DNA from: an uncultured Sulfolobales archaeon
GTDB lineage: Archaea; Thermoproteota; Thermoprotei_A; Sulfolobales; Desulfurococcaceae
Reading direction: 5' to 3'
Length of the DNA: 64,000 bases
Assembly: GCA_938045475.1 (NCBI GenBank)
Contig: CALIML010000008.1
Coordinates: 122,451 to 186,450 of the forward strand
The translations under genes and the position numbers were made by a program. Below, piece after piece: positions 6,785-16,535 of this stretch (position 1 is the first letter of the stretch; each line of letters begins with the position of its first letter). Below the pieces are notes generated by a model. That model was given only the letters and a program-made list of their open reading frames with translations, searched no databases and was not told the origin of the DNA.

Positions 6785-9589
6785 GTGGGTAAAGCGCATC
6801 TAGTTGTAGTAGTTCTAGCTCTATTAGCTCTCTCAGCAATAGCTTTTACACCAGCTATAGTGGCAGCAGAGCAAACGGGCCCTAGGACCGACACCTTATA
6901 CTACAAGAGAGTTGACTTAGATAAAGTAAAGGATGCCTTACTTAAGGGCGACATAGATGTATACATATTCGGTATTCCTCCAGCTTACGCAGTAGATATA
7001 GCTAAGGAGCCGGACTTAGTTGTATACACTGCTCCAGCAGGCTTAGTGGACTACATACTGAATCCAGCACCTGTATACATTTATGAAGTGAGTGGTAAAC
7101 TAACCCTTGATGCAGCTTTAAGTAAAGTAAGGGCTGAGACAGGAAAGGAAGTTACCAGAGACATGGTGTCATCGTTTAGGTACGACGCTGAAGCGAACAA
7201 GACTATAGTTGAGTTCGGAGCATTCCCAGGCGTTGGGATAAATCCATTTGCTTTCAGAGATATAAGGTTTGCAATAAACTACGCCGTTGATAGAGGCGAA
7301 ATAGTTTCAACAATATATAAGGGCTTTGCATCAGCTATGTACACATTCTTAAGCATCTACGACCCTGATTTCGCAATAATAGCTGATATAGTGGCTAAGT
7401 ATAGGTTTGCATACGACTTATCTGCAGCTGAAAAAATAATTAATGACAAGCTCCTAGTATTGGGAGCCGAGAAAATAGGGACGTACTGGTACTTCGATGG
7501 CAGTAAAATAACTGTGAAATTCATCATTAGAGTTGAGGACGAGAGAAGGGATTTCGGAGACCACTTAGCATTAAACCTCGTTAGACTCGGCTTCTACGTA
7601 GAGAGACTGTACTTAACTTTTGCAGATGCAATAACGAAGGTATACTACAGCGATCCAAAGGACTTTGAGTGGCACATATATACCGAGGGATGGGGTAAGA
7701 GCGCTATAGATAAGTATGATTACGGCACAATAAACCAGTTCGGTGCTCCATGGTATACTTGGATGCCCGGGTGGCAGGAGCCAGGGTACTGGAACTACGC
7801 TAATGGGACAATAGATGAAGTAGGTAAAACAATATTCTTCGGCAAATTCAAGAGCGCTGAGGAAAGACACATGTTGTACAGGCAAATGACTGAAATGGTT
7901 ATTCAGGAGTCCGTAAGGATATGGGGTATAGCGAGGCTAGACGTGCATCCAACACGTAAGGAAGTCAAGGGAGTCTCACTAGACTTAGGCACAGGCTTAA
8001 GGCCTCCATACGCTCTCCGCGAAATGTATAGTGAAGCACACCCAGACTACTTGCTCGTAGGACATAGGTATGTCTGGACTGCCACAAGCATATACAACCC
8101 ATGGGGTGGATTCCTCGATGTGTACAGCGTCGACATAATGAGGCTTACAACTGACCCAGCCGTCTGGAGGCATCCATGGAATGGAATGCCCATTGCTTTC
8201 AGAATGCCTTATGAAGTTGAGACCGCTGGACCTGATGAAAAGCTGAATGTTCCCTCTACAGCTTTAGTGTGGGATGCCGTAAACGACAAGTGGGTTGCAG
8301 TTGGTGATGGAGTAAAAGCAGCAAGCAAAGTGGAGTTTGATGTAAGTAAGTACATTGGTGCAAAGTGGCATCACGGCATAACGATCACTTGGGCAGACAT
8401 CATTGGAACATGGGGGTACTACTGGGAGCTAGCCCTTGACCCAGATAAGAGCTCTCTCGAAGCAGCTATAGCCGGCACTATGGCTGAGTGGATTAGCTTT
8501 GTTAAGGGAGTAGTGTTCGACAAGGAGAATAAGAAAGTAGTTGTCTACATAGACTACTGGCACTTCTCAGACGACTACATAGCGGACTACGCTGTACTTA
8601 GCCCCTCTGTGCCCGTAGAACTCCATGAAGCCATGTTCACGTTAGCCTTTGATAAACAAACCCATGCATTAAGTGGTACAAGAGCTCGTAGAGCAGGCAT
8701 ACCTCACCTCAGCTTAGTAGTGCCTGATCACGCTGGTGCAGTAGTAACGGTACTAGGCGATGCTAAGATAAACGCCACTATAATAAGTAGAGTAACGGCA
8801 TTAACTAATGGAGAGATAAGTGAAGCAGAGTGGAGAGCGCGCTGCGATGCAGTAATTAACTGGGTTAATGCTCGCAGCCCACGCATAGCTTGGATTAGCC
8901 ACGGCGCATACTACTTAGACTACTTCGATACAGCTAAGAATGAGGCAACACTGAAGGCATTTAGAGACCCAACGTATCCATTTAAGCCAGGCGACTGGCT
9001 CTTCGGCATCCCTGTAAAGCCGTCAATAACAGAAGTCTTAGTTGAGCCTCTAACATACGCTCCCGGAGATGAAGTAACTATTACTGTAAAAGCCGTGGGC
9101 CCAGAGCCGTTGACAGTGCTCTACATAGTCTTCGACCCTGTGAATAAAGTATCTATAACGTCTGGAGAGGCGGAATTAACGGAGCCGGGTACATGGGTTA
9201 TAAAGCTTGAAAGCGCTGTAACTGAAGGCTTTGTTCCAGGAGTTAGATATGAGTTAACACTAATGGTGTTCTCAGAGCAAGTAGCCATACCGGGCATAGC
9301 GACTGAGTACTTAGAGCCCGTATCGAGAGGCATCGTATTGCAGCTCAAGGGAATAAGTGAAGCAGTAGCTAAATCCGTTGGCCAAGTACTTGCCAAAGTG
9401 AGCGATGTCTTAACAACATTGACTGAGCAAGGAACTGAAATAGTGAAGACGAAGGAGTCTGTAGGCAGTCTATCGGATAAAGTTGATGCATTAGCATCAA
9501 CAGTAAACACTCTGCAGACGCTTGTAATAGTAACAGTAGTGCTAGTGCTAGTATCAATAGCTCTGCCGTTTGTTGTAAAACGTAAATAA
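6785..9589 (+). CDS. Extracytoplasmic oligopeptide-type solute-binding protein, membrane-anchored
   Basis: This is a family 5 (DppA/OppA-like) binding protein of ABC transporters, 934 residues long against about 500-600 for bacterial relatives. Residues 1-28 are a signal peptide. The segment DIRFAINYAVDRGEIVSTIY is the characteristic family 5 motif. After the binding lobes (to about residue 740) comes an Ig-like domain (ITEVLVEPLTYAPGDEVTIT), then a heptad-patterned stretch of about 60 residues, then a C-terminal membrane helix ending in VKRK. This stalk-and-anchor design is common in crenarchaeal binding proteins. The two permease genes and two ATPase genes downstream complete the transporter. 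Substrate is likely peptides but sugars are used by some archaeal relatives. Confidence 0.85.
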   Translation: MGKAHLVVVVLALLALSAIAFTPAIVAAEQTGPRTDTLYYKRVDLDKVKDALLKGDIDVYIFGIPPAYAVDIAKEPDLVVYTAPAGLVDYILNPAPVYIYEVSGKLTLDAALSKVRAETGKEVTRDMVSSFRYDAEANKTIVEFGAFPGVGINPFAFRDIRFAINYAVDRGEIVSTIYKGFASAMYTFLSIYDPDFAIIADIVAKYRFAYDLSAAEKIINDKLLVLGAEKIGTYWYFDGSKITVKFIIRVEDERRDFGDHLALNLVRLGFYVERLYLTFADAITKVYYSDPKDFEWHIYTEGWGKSAIDKYDYGTINQFGAPWYTWMPGWQEPGYWNYANGTIDEVGKTIFFGKFKSAEERHMLYRQMTEMVIQESVRIWGIARLDVHPTRKEVKGVSLDLGTGLRPPYALREMYSEAHPDYLLVGHRYVWTATSIYNPWGGFLDVYSVDIMRLTTDPAVWRHPWNGMPIAFRMPYEVETAGPDEKLNVPSTALVWDAVNDKWVAVGDGVKAASKVEFDVSKYIGAKWHHGITITWADIIGTWGYYWELALDPDKSSLEAAIAGTMAEWISFVKGVVFDKENKKVVVYIDYWHFSDDYIADYAVLSPSVPVELHEAMFTLAFDKQTHALSGTRARRAGIPHLSLVVPDHAGAVVTVLGDAKINATIISRVTALTNGEISEAEWRARCDAVINWVNARSPRIAWISHGAYYLDYFDTAKNEATLKAFRDPTYPFKPGDWLFGIPVKPSITEVLVEPLTYAPGDEVTITVKAVGPEPLTVLYIVFDPVNKVSITSGEAELTEPGTWVIKLESAVTEGFVPGVRYELTLMVFSEQVAIPGIATEYLEPVSRGIVLQLKGISEAVAKSVGQVLAKVSDVLTTLTEQGTEIVKTKESVGSLSDKVDALASTVNTLQTLVIVTVVLVLVSIALPFVVKRK

Positions 9590-9959
9590 CAACTATTTTT
9601 CTAAACAAACCCTTTTCTCTAAACCCAGAGTAATGACTTAAGTCAATAGCCTCGAGTATTTAAGATACTGCGCCAATTCCCTTCACAACCCACTTACCTC
9701 TACTCTATTTAAAGACAATGTAATTCTTCTAGAACCAGAGACCTAGCTAAGCGCTCCTTTGCTTTACCTCAATTCATGAATCGATGCACGAACTCTTATT
9801 ACTGCATGAACCTAGTGAGCATGAAAAGCTAGCATCTTCATCCATGCAGTGTTGGTTGTAGAACTCTTATCAGCATTGTGCTAGCGCATTCCTAAAAACT
9901 TTAAAACTTATATGTCTAAATGCTAAGAGAGCGGGGAGTGTAACGCTCGGTGTTCCTCA
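9590..9959 (+). other. 370-base gap inside the oligopeptide transporter locus
   Basis: A T-rich run (ctatttttct) directly after the binding-protein stop could end transcription. Near the other end, aaaacttatatg at about 9903-9914 is a TATA-like element some 48 bases before GTG 9960. Between these I see no gene, tRNA or clear repeat; the reading frames are short and broken. Confidence 0.4.
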
Positions 9960-11039
9960 GTGGCTGGTGTAACAAGTGTATTAGCTAGGAGGGCCTTAAT
10001 GCTAGCTGCAGCAGTTGTAATCATAGTGCTGCTCACTGCCTTAATACTTGAGGCAACAGGGTATTCTGCAAGAGTTTTAAAAGCTATAGTTGATAGCTAT
10101 GTAAAGGCATACAGGCAAGATATTTCGAGAACCATTCGCAACGAAACTGTGGTTAATGAATTAACTGAAAAATATAGGATAGAGCTTGAGGAAATATATG
10201 GATTAAATAAGCCGTGGTATGTGAGAGCTTCAACACTCGTCAAAAACACTTTACTCATGGACTTCGGGATCACTGATAGAGAGGATATAGCCAGCGTTGT
10301 CGGTAGAGCTCCGCCACTAAAAGTATCTGACGTTATAGCAATAGTGATCCCTAGGACAGTCATAATGATTACTGTAGCAGAGATCATATGTATAGCAATA
10401 GCTCTCGCAATAGCTCCAAGGCTTGTATACAAGATTGGCTCTATAGCTGATAGAGCTGTTGTAGCTTATGCAGCTTTCACTAATGCTTTACCTGTATGGT
10501 GGCTTGCAATGTTATTCATACTAATGTTCTCATACCAGTTAAGGGTTTTTCCAACAGATTACCGTTATATAATTGCATTCATACGCGATTTAAGCATAGA
10601 TCCGTTTGCAAACTTTATTCAAATAGTTTACTACGCTGCACTACCTATAATTACTGTCGTAGTTGCCCTCCTTGGTGGATGGCTCTACGGCATACGGGCG
10701 CAATTAATTAGAGTCATTAGAGAAGACTTCGTCTTTGTAGCTAAAGCTAAGGGGCTTCCCGACCAAATGATCACTAAGAGATACATTGTTAGAGTGGCTG
10801 CACCACCAATAATGACGAGCATAATACTTGCTTTAGCAGGTTCTATAGGTGGCTACATAATTACTGAATCAGTGTTTGAGTGGCCAGGCATGGGGACTCT
10901 ATACTATTTGGCAATAAGTGGTGGCGAGGCATCGATTGTAATGGCGCTCACATACGTATTCACGCTCATATACGTAATAGCTAGGTTTATCCTTGAAGCA
11001 CTGTACATAGTGCTGGATCCAAGGATTAGGATTACATGA
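9960..11039 (+). CDS. Oligopeptide ABC transporter permease (DppB type)
   Basis: A 359-residue permease with six predicted membrane segments, the first at the N-terminus followed by an external loop of about 100 residues. The cytoplasmic EAA loop is visible as IREDFVFVAKAKGLP with the following RYIVRVA segment, which contacts the ATPases. The C-terminal ITESVFEWPGMGTLYY is typical of DppB/OppB. The external loop is longer than in bacteria. GTG 9960 is the start; the DppC gene follows after three bases, so the two permeases are co-translated. Confidence 0.9.
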   Translation: MAGVTSVLARRALMLAAAVVIIVLLTALILEATGYSARVLKAIVDSYVKAYRQDISRTIRNETVVNELTEKYRIELEEIYGLNKPWYVRASTLVKNTLLMDFGITDREDIASVVGRAPPLKVSDVIAIVIPRTVIMITVAEIICIAIALAIAPRLVYKIGSIADRAVVAYAAFTNALPVWWLAMLFILMFSYQLRVFPTDYRYIIAFIRDLSIDPFANFIQIVYYAALPIITVVVALLGGWLYGIRAQLIRVIREDFVFVAKAKGLPDQMITKRYIVRVAAPPIMTSIILALAGSIGGYIITESVFEWPGMGTLYYLAISGGEASIVMALTYVFTLIYVIARFILEALYIVLDPRIRIT

Positions 11040-11042
11040 GGG

Positions 11043-12716
11043 GTGAGTATCTTGAGTAAGCAAGTGAAGTCAAGTAGGCTTAAAGCGCTGGCAACTTCAC
11101 TAAAGGATGCTTTGAGTGAAACGTGGAGACAGGGGGCGGGGAAGGCAAGCCTAATATTAATGGCTGTATTAGTTGCCGTAGCCATTTATGCTGCAGTCGC
11201 TATGCCCCCCAACTTCAGGGATGCTGTGTGGGACAACCTCGAGGTCCAGGGAGAGAATCCATCATTAGCTCCACCAGAGTGGGTTAAGTACCTTGGAGTA
11301 CCCCATGCTCCACACGTTATAGCATCACTCGATAAATCCATTGACAGACTCGATCTAGAAAATCAGATCTATGAGTTCAACTACACTATAACATATAGCT
11401 TAGAACACGAGGTGTTTCCACAAGGAATAATCGCTAAAGGATATGAGTTACTCGTAGTAGCTGTAGGTAACTACACTATTGGACCACGATGCAGGATCTT
11501 CATTAGTAGACCCGATGGAGTAACGGGCTTATACACTGATACTAGCGTAACACTTGCAGCAGGCACTGAGTCGGCTTGGAGTAGAAGTAGCATTATAGTA
11601 AAGCTATCTGAGCCTGAAGCCATCAAGTCAGATCTATTGTACAAGATAATTATAAGATACGCTAATGAAAGCGGCCTGCTTTTACTAAAGGACAGAACTT
11701 ACTACATTAAATTTAACACCACCAACGGCACGTTCCTAGAGCCAGTCGGAAACGTAGCTTCAATGCTCTTCGAGGACTTTACACTTAAGCCATCTAAGTA
11801 CATTTTCGGTAAGGTGAGTAACATAAATGCATCATACGAGTTCATGAGGGGGCAGTGGTCTTTGCAGAGAGTTGCTGCATCAGTAGAGCCTTTAGTGGGC
11901 TCATACAATATAACGATAAGCTGCAGGTATACAGCCCTTCCACAAGCTACTTTATCGAGAATACAGGATCTTAAACCATTTAACTCCATAAAGTTGATTG
12001 TAAAAGGCTCAGTCTATGGATTCATGGGGACTGATGCTAACGGCAGAGATCTAGCTCTAGGGCTCCTCTACGGATTCCCATTAGCGATCGCTATTGGATT
12101 CTTCGTGGCAGGCCTTACGTCACTCATAGGGCTTATAGCCGGAGTCGTGAGTGGCTACTATGGAGGCATAGTTGATGAAATTATTCAAAGAATCGTGGAC
12201 GTTATGGGCAATATACCCCTATTACCTATACTTATAATAATAGCGATGGCCCTTATGGTAACTTATGCTGAAGCACCGCTAGTAGTGCTAATGGGCATAC
12301 TCACAGTCCTAATAGTCTTTGGATGGGGGGGATTGGCAATAATCGTGAGAGCGATGACTTTAAGCATAAAGGAGGAGCCATACATAGAGGCTGCAAAAGC
12401 CTTAGGCTCGTCAAATAGAAGGATAATATTTAAACACATTATTCCGCAAGTAATTCCATACGTTGTCGCCAGCTTAGTTTTCTCAGTGCCAGGAGCCATA
12501 CTCACTGAAGCAGGCCTATCAGTGTTGGGAATAAGGCATGGATACCCCACTTGGGGTGCAATACTATCGGAAGCATATAGGTACATGAGAGTAGCTATGG
12601 AGGCACTGTGGTGGGTTCTGCCACCCGGCATACTAATCTCGATAACTTCGCTGACGTTTGTACTGCTTGGAATGGCTCTTGAGAAATTAGTTGAACCAAG
12701 GCTTAGAACGGCCTAA
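11043..12716 (+). CDS. Oligopeptide ABC transporter permease (DppC type) with large external insert
   Basis: The C-terminal 230 residues are a standard DppC permease: FMGTDANGRDLALGLLYG is the hallmark segment, and the EAA loop reads EEPYIEAAKALGSSNRRII. At 557 residues it is almost twice the bacterial length (about 300). The extra roughly 270 residues lie between the first membrane helix (about 40-57) and the rest, on the outside of the cell, are beta-rich and contain several NxT/S sequons. Such inserts occur in archaeal DppC proteins and may receive the anchored binding protein. Confidence 0.9.
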   Translation: MSILSKQVKSSRLKALATSLKDALSETWRQGAGKASLILMAVLVAVAIYAAVAMPPNFRDAVWDNLEVQGENPSLAPPEWVKYLGVPHAPHVIASLDKSIDRLDLENQIYEFNYTITYSLEHEVFPQGIIAKGYELLVVAVGNYTIGPRCRIFISRPDGVTGLYTDTSVTLAAGTESAWSRSSIIVKLSEPEAIKSDLLYKIIIRYANESGLLLLKDRTYYIKFNTTNGTFLEPVGNVASMLFEDFTLKPSKYIFGKVSNINASYEFMRGQWSLQRVAASVEPLVGSYNITISCRYTALPQATLSRIQDLKPFNSIKLIVKGSVYGFMGTDANGRDLALGLLYGFPLAIAIGFFVAGLTSLIGLIAGVVSGYYGGIVDEIIQRIVDVMGNIPLLPILIIIAMALMVTYAEAPLVVLMGILTVLIVFGWGGLAIIVRAMTLSIKEEPYIEAAKALGSSNRRIIFKHIIPQVIPYVVASLVFSVPGAILTEAGLSVLGIRHGYPTWGAILSEAYRYMRVAMEALWWVLPPGILISITSLTFVLLGMALEKLVEPRLRTA

Positions 12717-12729
12717 GCTTAAAATACGA

Positions 12730-13154
12730 TCATTCGTTTTTAATGTACTTAACGACTTTACCTATGTAAATTCCATCCTCATCCCTAATGACTTTAGCCA
12801 GCACTTTAGTAGATCCTCATAACTTAGAAGAGTTATGAAAGCTCTCCACTCCTAAAAAATGTTTGCAGTTAGTGGTTGCCTACACTCAATGGGCTTCCCC
12901 CTCGAGGCCCATCCAATGATCGTGGGATCGCTGGGGTCTTCATCAACGATCACCATTGGAGCCTCCTCGTGGATATTGTAATAGAGTACTCTGTAATGCC
13001 CCGCCCCAGCCTCTTATAGCTGAGCCTTCATAGGAGTGAGTGTACCCCTAATCGTCTATAAGGGCTTAAACGACTTTAAAAATTCGCTCAGAGCACAGTC
13101 CATTAGTCCGACGTACTCTCCATGGAAAAACCCCTTAGTAACTCTGTAGATCAT
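12730..13154 (-). pseudogene. Remnant of a protein gene broken by two stops and a frameshift
   Basis: Reading the minus strand from ATG 13154, one frame of 101 codons runs to a TAG at 12854-12852 with only two internal stops, a TAG at 13058-13056 and a TAA at 13016-13014. The translation is protein-like (for example YNIHEEAPMVIVDEDPSDPT). In a shifted frame the segment GSTKVLAKVIRDEDGIYIGK reads on to a TGA at 12732-12730, as if it were the C-terminus after a frameshift. I do not recognise the family. It lies in the 590-base gap that separates the permease genes from the ATPase genes. Whether it is a decayed gene or chance must be tested by homology. Confidence 0.4.
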
Positions 13155-13306
13155 TACTCCTATTATTAAAGGAGCCTACGGCTTTAAACAACTCATCCAC
13201 TGCTCACTGAGCTATTCATTAGTCATAACGTTTATTTAGAAATACGTTTTTATAGTAAAAGTAAGTTTATCTTACCGATACCGCTACTCTAGGTAAAGGT
13301 GGTAGT

Positions 13307-14281
13307 TTGTCTGAGAACTTGCTGGAGGTAAGGGATATCAAAACATTCTTCTATACTGCTAAGGGCATAGTGAGGGCTGTTGATGGAGTTTCCATAAGTA
13401 TTGGAAAGGGGGAGACGCTGGGTATAGCTGGAGAATCTGGTTGCGGTAAAAGCACTTTGGCTTACAGCATAATAAGGCTTGTTCCACCTCCTGGAAAAAT
13501 TGTTGGCGGAGAAGCGTTCTTCACGGGTAGAGATGTGTTAAAGCTTAGTGAAGAGGAGTTCCGAAGGGAAGTTAGATGGAAAGGTATATCAATGATATTT
13601 CAAGGAGCTATGAATGCCCTAAACCCTGTCTATAAAGTTGGAGACCAAATAGCTGAACCACTCGTTCTCCACAAGGGCCTCTCCAAGGCTGAAGCATATA
13701 AGAGAACTTATGAACTGCTTCAAATGGTTGGAATAGATCCTAGGAGAGCATACAACTACCCGCATGAGTTAAGCGGGGGAATGAAGCAGAGAGTGATGAT
13801 AGCTATGGCTCTTTCCCTAAGCCCATCTCTAGTCATAGCTGATGAGCCTACTACAGCCCTCGACGTAGTAATCCAAGCGCAAATAATGAACTTACTGAAG
13901 AACCTTAAAAAAGAGCTCGGAATATCGATCATACTAATTACACACGATCTAGCGCTAATAGCTGAGATATCAGATAGGGTAGCAATAATGTATGCAGGGA
14001 AAATAGTTGAACACGGCTTATCTGAGCAAATATATTACAACCCGCTGCATCCATATACAAGGGGGTTAGTACTAAGTGTGCCGAAACTCCGCGGAGAGCT
14101 GAGAGAACTGGCCTGGATACCTGGAGCACCACCTGATCTAAGACAGCCTCCACCTGGCTGTAGATTTCACCCCAGATGTAATGTAATGATGCCTTCGTGC
14201 GCCAAGGAGGAGCCTCCTTTAATTGAAGTCGAGCCAGGCCACTACGTAGCATGCTGGCTTTACTCAAGTGGATCTAGGTGA
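13307..14281 (+). CDS. Oligopeptide ABC transporter ATP-binding protein (DppD type)
   Basis: An ABC ATPase of 324 residues with Walker A GESGCGKS near residue 44, signature LSGGMKQRV, Walker B LVIADEPTTALD and switch His in LITHD. The C-terminal extension GCRFHPRC is the oligopeptide/dipeptide transporter signature (oligo_HPY region). TTG 13307 is the start, with GGTGG eight bases before it. It overlaps the DppF gene by 4 bases. The last 60 bases are almost identical to the end of the DppF gene (see repeats). It belongs with the binding protein and permeases upstream, though a gap separates them. Confidence 0.9.
   Translation: MSENLLEVRDIKTFFYTAKGIVRAVDGVSISIGKGETLGIAGESGCGKSTLAYSIIRLVPPPGKIVGGEAFFTGRDVLKLSEEEFRREVRWKGISMIFQGAMNALNPVYKVGDQIAEPLVLHKGLSKAEAYKRTYELLQMVGIDPRRAYNYPHELSGGMKQRVMIAMALSLSPSLVIADEPTTALDVVIQAQIMNLLKNLKKELGISIILITHDLALIAEISDRVAIMYAGKIVEHGLSEQIYYNPLHPYTRGLVLSVPKLRGELRELAWIPGAPPDLRQPPPGCRFHPRCNVMMPSCAKEEPPLIEVEPGHYVACWLYSSGSR
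14208..14264 (+). repeat. 57-base direct repeat, copy 1 (3' end of dppD-like gene)
   Basis: Bases 14208-14264 are identical to 15344-15400. The repeat codes for the C-terminal EEPPLIEVEPGHYVACWLY of both ATPases and includes all third codon positions. Confidence 0.9.
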
Positions 14282-15411
14282 TTAGATTGAGTGAGGGCAT
14301 GCCTGAGCACAGCCTTAAATTAGATAAAAAGTCCATTCTCTATGTGGAGAATTTAAAGACTTGGTTCCCAGTTAGGCGAAGCATAATTGATGTAGTGCGC
14401 AGGAAGCCAAGGCTGTACATAAGGGCGGTCGATGGAGTAAGCTTCGACATTAAAGAAGGCGAAGTATTTGCACTAGCGGGAGAATCAGGCTGCGGTAAAA
14501 CAACTACTGGTAAAGCAATCCTTAGATTAGTTGAGTTAACCGATGGTAAAGTAATATATAGGCCGTCTAAGCACTTGTTTGAAGAACTGACTTCAACTAA
14601 TCCATCAATACCGGTCGTAGATAAATACATGGGTATAGAGATCAGTAGAGTGCCCGCAAAGAACTTTAAGCCCCTTAGAACTGAGATGCAAATAATATTC
14701 CAGGATCCTTATGGAAGCCTTAACCCCAGGCTCACTATATACGAAGTATTAGAGGAGCCTCTCGTAATTCACGAAATTGGCTCGACAAAGGATGAAAGAG
14801 CGGAGCTTGTATCAAGAGCTCTAGAAATGGTTAAACTCACTCCGCCCGAGGAATTCCTATATAGGTATCCACATATGATTAGCGGAGGCCAGAGACAGAG
14901 GGTTGTAATAGCTAGAGCATTAATGTTGAGGCCGAGATTTATTGTAGCAGATGAACCTGTATCAATGCTTGACGTATCCATTAGGGCAGAGATCCTTAGC
15001 TTAATGATGGATCTTAAGAAGCAGCTTGGGTTAACGTATCTATTCATAACGCACGACTTGGCTTTAGCTAGGTACATAGCTGATAGGCTTGCAGTAATGT
15101 ACTTAGGTAAAATAGTTGAATTAGGCGACACAATGAGGGTTATAGAGAACCCTCTACACCCATATACTAAAGCCCTCATAAGTGCTATACCTGAACCCGA
15201 CCCTAGGAATAGGCTTAAAATAAGGGATGTGCCTATAAAAGGTGAAGTACCGAGCGCCCTAATGATACCGCCTGGTTGCAGGTTCCACACTAGGTGTGTG
15301 GCTCTAGAACGATCGCCCGAGTTAATGGAGTTATGCACTAAGAAGGAGCCTCCTTTAATTGAAGTCGAGCCAGGCCACTACGTAGCATGCTGGCTTTACT
15401 GCAAGAAGTGA
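14278..15411 (+). CDS. Oligopeptide ABC transporter ATP-binding protein (DppF type)
   Basis: The second ATPase of the transporter, 377 residues. Walker A GESGCGKT, signature ISGGQRQRV, Walker B FIVADEPVSMLD and FITHD are all present, and GCRFHTRC near the end is the oligopeptide family C-terminal signature. A segment of about 40 residues between Walker A and the Q-loop (after GKVIYRPSKHLFEELT) is an insert relative to bacterial DppF. GTG 14278 overlaps the upstream stop as GTGA, so translation is coupled. DppD and DppF would form the heterodimeric motor for the permeases at 9960-12716. Confidence 0.9.
   Translation: MIRLSEGMPEHSLKLDKKSILYVENLKTWFPVRRSIIDVVRRKPRLYIRAVDGVSFDIKEGEVFALAGESGCGKTTTGKAILRLVELTDGKVIYRPSKHLFEELTSTNPSIPVVDKYMGIEISRVPAKNFKPLRTEMQIIFQDPYGSLNPRLTIYEVLEEPLVIHEIGSTKDERAELVSRALEMVKLTPPEEFLYRYPHMISGGQRQRVVIARALMLRPRFIVADEPVSMLDVSIRAEILSLMMDLKKQLGLTYLFITHDLALARYIADRLAVMYLGKIVELGDTMRVIENPLHPYTKALISAIPEPDPRNRLKIRDVPIKGEVPSALMIPPGCRFHTRCVALERSPELMELCTKKEPPLIEVEPGHYVACWLYCKK
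15344..15400 (+). repeat. 57-base direct repeat, copy 2 (3' end of dppF-like gene)
   Basis: Identical copy of 14208-14264, 1136 bases downstream, at the corresponding place in the paralogous ATPase gene. Confidence 0.9.
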
Positions 15412-15461
15412 TGTTATAAACAAAAATTTTATTATTCTAGACCCATGTTTCCAACGTTTAG

Positions 15462-16535
15462 GTGGGCTGTATGAATTCTCCTGAGCTAAGCGTTGGAGTC
15501 ACTGGTTGGGGAAGCTATATACCTATGTACAGGCTGTTGGTAAGCGAGGTCGTTAGGGTTTGGGGCTTCCCGCCTGAGACTCCTAGGAATTTAGGTATGG
15601 AGGAAAAAGCTGTTGCAGGCCCCGATGAAGACTCAGTAACAATGGGTTATGAAGCAGCGCTAAATGCTTTGAGGAGAGCTGAAGTAAGTCCAAGAGATAT
15701 TGGGGCTGTATGGGTTGGCTCTGAGTCTAAGCCATATGCAGTGAAACCATCTGCATCAATTATAGCTGAGGCCCTTGGAATAACTCCAGCCACTATGGCT
15801 ACTGACTTAGAGTTCGCCTGTAGAGCAGCTAGTGAAGCCCTCAGAATATCTATTGGAGCCGTCGCAAGCGGATTAGTGAAGTACGCTCTAGTCATAGGGA
15901 CTGATACAGCTCAAGCAGAACCAGGGGACATACTTGAGTTTACTGCTTCATCAGGTGCATCAGCTTTCGTAGTGGGGCCTGCTGACAGTGCAGCAGCAGT
16001 ATTTGAAGCCAGCTACACTTATGTAACTGATACACCAGACTTCTGGAGAAGAGATGGCGCCCTCTTCCCCCTTCACACTGAGGCTTTTACTGGCGAGCCA
16101 GCTTACTTCTCCCATATAGTTGGAGCAGTCAAAGGATTGCTTGAGAAAACAAGGTTAAGGCCCAGCGACTTCGACTATGCAGTGTTTCATCAACCTAATG
16201 CCACATTCCCACTTAGAGTAGCTGCTAAGCTAGGAATAGAGAAGGAGAAAGTGCTGCCCGGCCTAATAGTCTCTAAGATAGGCAATACCTATAATGCATC
16301 AGCTCTTACGGGGCTCTCAAGGATCTTGGATATAGCTAGGCCCGGGCAGAGGGTTCTCTTAGCACCATTCGGTAGTGGTGCTGGAAGCGATGCTTACAGC
16401 ATTATAGTAACTGACGAAGCGTTAGAGAGAAGGGGGAAGGCTCCGACTGTCGATGACTATATTGCTAGAAGGAGAGTAATAGACTATGCTTCCTACGCTA
16501 AATACAGAAGCCTTATAGCTAGGTTGCCTAGGTGA
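15462..16535 (+). CDS. Hydroxymethylglutaryl-CoA synthase
   Basis: Archaeal HMG-CoA synthase of the mevalonate pathway: condenses acetyl-CoA with acetoacetyl-CoA to supply isoprenoids for archaeal lipids. It has the thiolase fold with the catalytic cysteine in DLEFACRAASEAL (residue 120 from GTG 15462), a catalytic Glu candidate in the AVAGPDEDSVT region, and His/Asn residues in FHQPNATFP and GNTYNASAL. The length of 357 is normal for archaea. ATG 15471, three codons later, is an equally good start. It overlaps the DUF35 gene by 4 bases, matching the known thiolase-DUF35-HMG-CoA synthase assembly, but no thiolase gene is adjacent here. Confidence 0.95.
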   Translation: MGCMNSPELSVGVTGWGSYIPMYRLLVSEVVRVWGFPPETPRNLGMEEKAVAGPDEDSVTMGYEAALNALRRAEVSPRDIGAVWVGSESKPYAVKPSASIIAEALGITPATMATDLEFACRAASEALRISIGAVASGLVKYALVIGTDTAQAEPGDILEFTASSGASAFVVGPADSAAAVFEASYTYVTDTPDFWRRDGALFPLHTEAFTGEPAYFSHIVGAVKGLLEKTRLRPSDFDYAVFHQPNATFPLRVAAKLGIEKEKVLPGLIVSKIGNTYNASALTGLSRILDIARPGQRVLLAPFGSGAGSDAYSIIVTDEALERRGKAPTVDDYIARRRVIDYASYAKYRSLIARLPR

